DNA from: CAZILM01 sp964625325
Lineage (GTDB): Bacteria > Patescibacteriota > Saccharimonadia > Saccharimonadales > CAYVSP01
NCBI GenBank assembly: GCA_964625325.1
Contig: CAZVBA010000043.1
Location: 1 to 5,693 of the forward strand
Length of the DNA stretch: 5,693 bases
Direction of reading: 5' to 3'
The translations under genes were made by a program, and so were the position numbers. Positions 3,670-5,693 of this stretch are shown here, one piece after another. The notes beneath the pieces were generated by a model. The model was given only the letters and a program-made list of their open reading frames with translations, searched no databases and was not told the DNA's origin. Each line of letters starts with the position of its first letter. The first letter of the stretch is position 1.

Positions 3670-4158
3670 ATGAACAAAACCTCTCACGATAGCGAAACAC
3701 CAGCACAAGGCCAGCAAGTAATCACAGCCTGTGCATTTATTCATAGAAAAGTTGGTGGTATAGATAAAGTTTTTCTGCCAAAACGAGCTGACACGAAAAA
3801 GTTTTTACCTGGTAAATACGAGATCCCAGGCGGTCATATTGACTATGCCGAAGATATACAGGCAGGATTAATCCGAGAAGTGAAGGAAGAATTAGGCGTG
3901 GAGGTGCAGCTGGGTGACCCTTTTGCCGTTTTTACATACACCAATGAAGTCAAAGGATCCCATTCGATTGAAGTAGTTTACTTTGCCAAGCTTCTTAGTG
4001 AGCCAGCTAGCATTACCATCGACCAAGACGACCATTCAACTTTCGGCTGGTTTACGGAAGCCGAGGCTGTCACCTTAAATGGCAACAACGAAGACCAGGA
4101 AGTTGCTGTAATTAGGAAAGGATTTGCACTACTGCGGGGCGAGTCTCTGCAATTCTAG
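3670..4158 (+). CDS. Nudix hydrolase
   Basis: A 162-aa protein with a complete Nudix box at residues 55-77: GHIDYAE, seven residues (DIQAGLI), then REVKEELGV, matching Gx5Ex7REUXEEXGU with every catalytic Glu present (E61, E70, E73, E74). It hydrolyses a nucleoside diphosphate linked to some moiety X, using Mg2+ or Mn2+ bound by the box. Substrate cannot be set from sequence; LPGKYEIPGG before the box is common in ADP-ribose and house-cleaning (d)NTP branches. It is probably cytoplasmic, with no signal peptide. The start at ATG 3670 fits the promoter at 3655 with six-base spacing. Residues 1-16 (TSHDSETPAQ region) look like a disordered extension, so a later start is not excluded. The gene is monocistronic between T5 and T6. 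Its stop TAG (4156-4158) is the first triplet of repeat site S6. Confidence 0.93.
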   Translation: MNKTSHDSETPAQGQQVITACAFIHRKVGGIDKVFLPKRADTKKFLPGKYEIPGGHIDYAEDIQAGLIREVKEELGVEVQLGDPFAVFTYTNEVKGSHSIEVVYFAKLLSEPASITIDQDDHSTFGWFTEAEAVTLNGNNEDQEVAVIRKGFALLRGESLQF

Positions 4159-4187
4159 CCCCGATAAGCCCCACTAAGACCCTCAGG
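4156..4187 (+). repeat. Repeat site S6 after the Nudix gene
   Basis: TAG (the Nudix stop), CCCCGATAAGCCCCACT, four variable bases and CCCTC align with S4 at 22 of 29 positions. The CCCTCAGG end is the most diverged version of the tRNA-like core. Terminator T6 starts 14 bases downstream. Confidence 0.5.
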
Positions 4188-4200
4188 CAATCATTCGTAA

Positions 4201-4234
4201 AAAATAACGGCTTAAAAAAGCCGTTATTTTGCTA
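4201..4234. terminator. Bidirectional terminator T6
   Basis: A perfect 13-bp stem, AAAATAACGGCTT (4201-4213) and AAGCCGTTATTTT (4218-4230), has loop AAAA. T runs on both strands (TTATTTT on plus, TTATTTTTTAC on minus) let it stop both the Nudix transcript and the convergent minus-strand operon ending at 4256. Confidence 0.88.
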
Positions 4235-4255
4235 TCCAGTTTATTTTGATGCTAC

Positions 4256-4849
4256 TTACTTCAAAACCTTGTAGCGAACGTGGGTCGCAAGCCGCGTACC
4301 ACTGGTCTCCACCGGTTCAAGTCTGAGATCTGGCACGCCCTCAAACAGGCGCGCACCACTGCCAACCGTAACAGGCGCAATGTGCAACCAGAGCTCGTCA
4401 ATAAGGCCAGCAGCAAGACACTGATTAACCGTGTTGGCACCTCCGGCAACGGCAATCGTGCCGTCTCCCGCCGCTTCTTGAGCTTGCTTAAAAGCCGACT
4501 CAATCCCGTCTGTCACAAAGTGGAATGTAGTACCACCCTCCATTACAATCGACTTCCGCGGTTTCTTGCTAAGCACAAAGACCGGACCATGGTATGGAGG
4601 ATTATCACCCCACCAGCCCTTCCATTCTGGGTCATCATGCATGTCGGGCGGCATGAACATGTTGGTGCCCATGATGTATGCATCGGCATCAACCAAATAA
4701 TCGAGCATCTGCTGGTTGCCATCTTCGTCAAACATCCAGTGGTGCAACAGGTTCTCGGGAATATCGCCCATTGGGTTTTTCAGACTCTGGTTTGGACCTG
4801 CGACAAACCCATCCAATGACATTGTGATTCCACACGTAACGTTACTCAT
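4256..4849 (-). CDS. Dihydrofolate reductase-like protein (RibD C-terminal domain family)
   Basis: A 197-aa single-domain protein of the RibD_C / DHFR-like fold (YyaP/YwjB type), of typical length. Recognition points are GITMSLDGFVAG at residues 7-18, DADAYIMGTNMF (54-65), and the nucleotide-binding AVAGGANTVNQ (133-143) followed by GLIDELWLHIAPVTVGSG and ARLF. Family members bind NAD(P)H and reduce pterin- or pyrimidine-like or unknown substrates; this stand-alone form is not proof of a folate or riboflavin role. The start ATG 4849 has a Shine-Dalgarno GAGG eight bases upstream. It is the last gene of the ArsR, AHSA1, RibD_C operon, 39 bases after the AHSA1 stop, and ends at the bidirectional T6. 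This trio is often found together in bacteria, suggesting a shared stress-responsive role under the ArsR regulator; that role is inference. Confidence 0.9.
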   Translation of the reverse strand: MSNVTCGITMSLDGFVAGPNQSLKNPMGDIPENLLHHWMFDEDGNQQMLDYLVDADAYIMGTNMFMPPDMHDDPEWKGWWGDNPPYHGPVFVLSKKPRKSIVMEGGTTFHFVTDGIESAFKQAQEAAGDGTIAVAGGANTVNQCLAAGLIDELWLHIAPVTVGSGARLFEGVPDLRLEPVETSGTRLATHVRYKVLK

Positions 4850-4857
4850 GTAAGCAT

Positions 4858-4861
4858 CCTC
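4858..4861 (-). promoter_or_regulatory. Ribosome binding site of the RibD_C gene
   Basis: GAGG on the minus strand, eight bases before ATG 4849. It shows that internal operon genes use Shine-Dalgarno initiation, in contrast to the apparently leaderless first genes elsewhere in the window. Confidence 0.65.
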
Positions 4862-4888
4862 GCTAATCTTATATACTGGCTGCTTTAC

Positions 4889-5401
4889 TTATTTGCTTGG
4901 AGCAGTCCATACAGGATATAAATGTTCTACTTCACCGAATCGACTGCCGAAGTCAGGCATGTCCTCGCCCCCTACAAAGGCTGCAAGTCGATCAAGGATG
5001 ACGTGTGCGCCAGGAGCAAAGCCGGCAATAGAGGTAAGACCGCTCTGTGTAAAGGTTAGCTCGGTGCCGTTATCTTTTGGAGTCAGGGTCCAGGTCACCA
5101 CGGTTTGTGCTCCATCTGGCATTGCAGTAACTGGCTCGTGATTATGTTCGTATTGGAACTGCTTAGGCGGATCCCAGACGGTAATTGGTCCGTACCAAGT
5201 GAACGGGCCTGAGTGGACAGTAAATATGCCTCCTTCTTTCGGGTCAATTTCCACTTGAGCGTTATACCACTTCCCGAACTCTTCTGGAGAGCTTAGCGCT
5301 TTCCAAACGGCGTCCGCAGGGTGTGGAAGGAACCGCTTAAAGGTAAGGGTTGCGTGTCCATCTACCGTATCAACGGTACCTGCTTGCATATCTTGATTCA
5401 T
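4889..5401 (-). CDS. AHSA1/SRPBCC-domain protein
   Basis: A 170-aa protein of the START/Bet v1-like SRPBCC superfamily, AHSA1 branch. The hallmark first helix and strand are RFLPHPADAVWKALSSPEEF then GKWY (23-46), followed by EGGIFTVHSG, VWDPPKQFQYEH (75-86), VVTWTLTP and the late strand TELTFTQSGL (113-122). The C-terminal helix (AHVILDRLAAFV) closes the hydrophobic cavity. Small bacterial AHSA1 proteins bind lipophilic ligands or act as activators, but the ligand is unknown. ATG 5401 is preceded by the strong Shine-Dalgarno AAGGAGA at six-base spacing. It lies 17 bases downstream of the ArsR gene, a very common bacterial pairing in which the HTH protein controls the SRPBCC gene. Cytoplasmic, no signal peptide. 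Confidence 0.92.
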   Translation of the reverse strand: MNQDMQAGTVDTVDGHATLTFKRFLPHPADAVWKALSSPEEFGKWYNAQVEIDPKEGGIFTVHSGPFTWYGPITVWDPPKQFQYEHNHEPVTAMPDGAQTVVTWTLTPKDNGTELTFTQSGLTSIAGFAPGAHVILDRLAAFVGGEDMPDFGSRFGEVEHLYPVWTAPSK

Positions 5402-5407
5402 TTGTCT

Positions 5408-5414
5408 TCTCCTT
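5408..5414 (-). promoter_or_regulatory. Ribosome binding site of the AHSA1 gene
   Basis: AAGGAGA on the minus strand, six bases before ATG 5401, is a near-consensus Shine-Dalgarno. It confirms the start and shows that the host ribosome has a standard anti-Shine-Dalgarno. Confidence 0.8.
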
Positions 5415-5418
5415 AATG

Positions 5419-5693
5419 TTACTTATTTAAATGTCTCTCTAGAGCGTCCAGGCGCTCAGACATATGCTTCTGTTGTAGCTGAACCCAACCCTCCATTTCG
5501 GCTAAGCCATCTACTCGTACAGTATATAAGCGCTTTTGTTTATCTGCACGCGATTGCACGAGACCGACTTGCTTCAATATCTTGAGGTGCTGCGAGATAG
5601 TTGGTGCTTTGAATGAAAAGCGCTCGACGATCTCACCCACCGATGTTTCACCACGAACAATATATTCGAAAATGTTACGACGAGTTGGATCAG
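5419..5693 (-). CDS. ArsR-family winged-helix transcription regulator, N-terminus beyond window
   Basis: The frame is open to the right window edge. The GTG at 5640 is internal, since the residues before it (DPTRRNIFEYIVRGETS) are the classic first helix of the ArsR fold. The visible 90 residues continue with SVGEIVERFSF, the recognition helix APTISQHLKILKQVGLV, and the wing SRADKQKRLYTVR, ending in a helical dimer tail (WVQLQQKHMSERLDALERHL). No cysteine is present in the visible part, so it is not a classical metal sensor of the ArsR/SmtB type; it fits the autorepressor type found upstream of AHSA1 genes. Only about 5-15 N-terminal residues should be missing. As first gene of the minus operon it would repress itself, AHSA1 and the RibD_C gene from a promoter beyond the edge. 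Confidence 0.9.
   Translation of the reverse strand, partial: DPTRRNIFEYIVRGETSVGEIVERFSFKAPTISQHLKILKQVGLVQSRADKQKRLYTVRVDGLAEMEGWVQLQQKHMSERLDALERHLNK

Noticed and set aside
3491..3673. 60-codon ORF overlapping the end of the GDPD gene and terminator T5
   Set aside because: It runs through a terminator and site S5 and is out of frame with the GDPD family sequence.
4280..4819. Plus-strand 179-codon ORF opposite the RibD_C gene
   Set aside because: Antisense of a clear family member; the translation is basic and has no recognisable motif.
1..5693. CRISPR array
   Set aside because: The repeats are far apart and separated by genes; there are no regular short spacers.
1..5693. Alternative genetic code with UGA as glycine or tryptophan
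   Set aside because: All family-supported genes read to normal length in the standard code without in-frame TGA.

Overview
Probable organism. The window reads as a bacterial chromosome fragment of moderate GC. Three things recall Patescibacteria/CPR, with Saccharibacteria as my guess: compact single-gene modules, first genes that seem to start directly at the transcription start (extended -10 box, six bases, start codon), and an accessory mix of toxin-antitoxin, Nudix, GDPD and peptidase E genes. No rRNA or other phylogenetic marker is present, so this is inference. Standard-code ORFs run full length, so UGA is not read as glycine. A run of exactly 100 N (3073-3172) marks an assembly gap of unknown true size, so the order of the two sides rests on scaffolding.

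Layout. A tRNA-Lys(CUU) lacking its first two bases opens the window (1-75) and is followed by a strong terminator. An unrecognised 267-aa gene lies on the minus strand (140-943). A complex inverted repeat and hairpin (974-1116) follow, then a twice-frameshifted nucleotidyltransferase pseudogene (1169-1547), a RelB/RelE-YafQ-type toxin-antitoxin pair (1593-2125) and a possible 50-codon minus-strand remnant (2127-2279). Next come a peptidase E (2358-2999), the sequence gap, the C-terminal part of a glycerophosphodiester phosphodiesterase (to 3581) and a Nudix hydrolase (3670-4158). A bidirectional terminator separates these from a minus-strand operon reading inward from the right edge: ArsR-type regulator, AHSA1/SRPBCC protein, RibD-C-type reductase.

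Main observation. The 3' end of the tRNA, TGGCCCTCCAA including the encoded CCA, recurs exactly at 1001 and 2286. Diverged relatives occur after pepE (3004), the GDPD gene (3579) and the Nudix gene (4156). All six copies share the tRNA's orientation, and each is followed within about 10-20 bases by an intrinsic terminator. In the last three the site starts at or next to the stop codon. Between sites lie unrelated one-gene or few-gene modules, including a toxin-antitoxin pair and a decayed gene. This looks like a cassette array whose boundary is a tRNA 3'-end-like site, resembling integron arrays in logic but without recognisable attC boxes. No recombinase is in view, so mobility is inferred. 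The main alternative is a 3'-UTR element conserved upstream of terminators.

Expression. Each first gene has its own promoter (TGnTANNNT, six bases, ATG or GTG; the antitoxin uses TTGACA-17-TACAAT) placed just after the previous terminator. Downstream genes of the right-hand operon use Shine-Dalgarno sites, and the toxin start overlaps the antitoxin stop.
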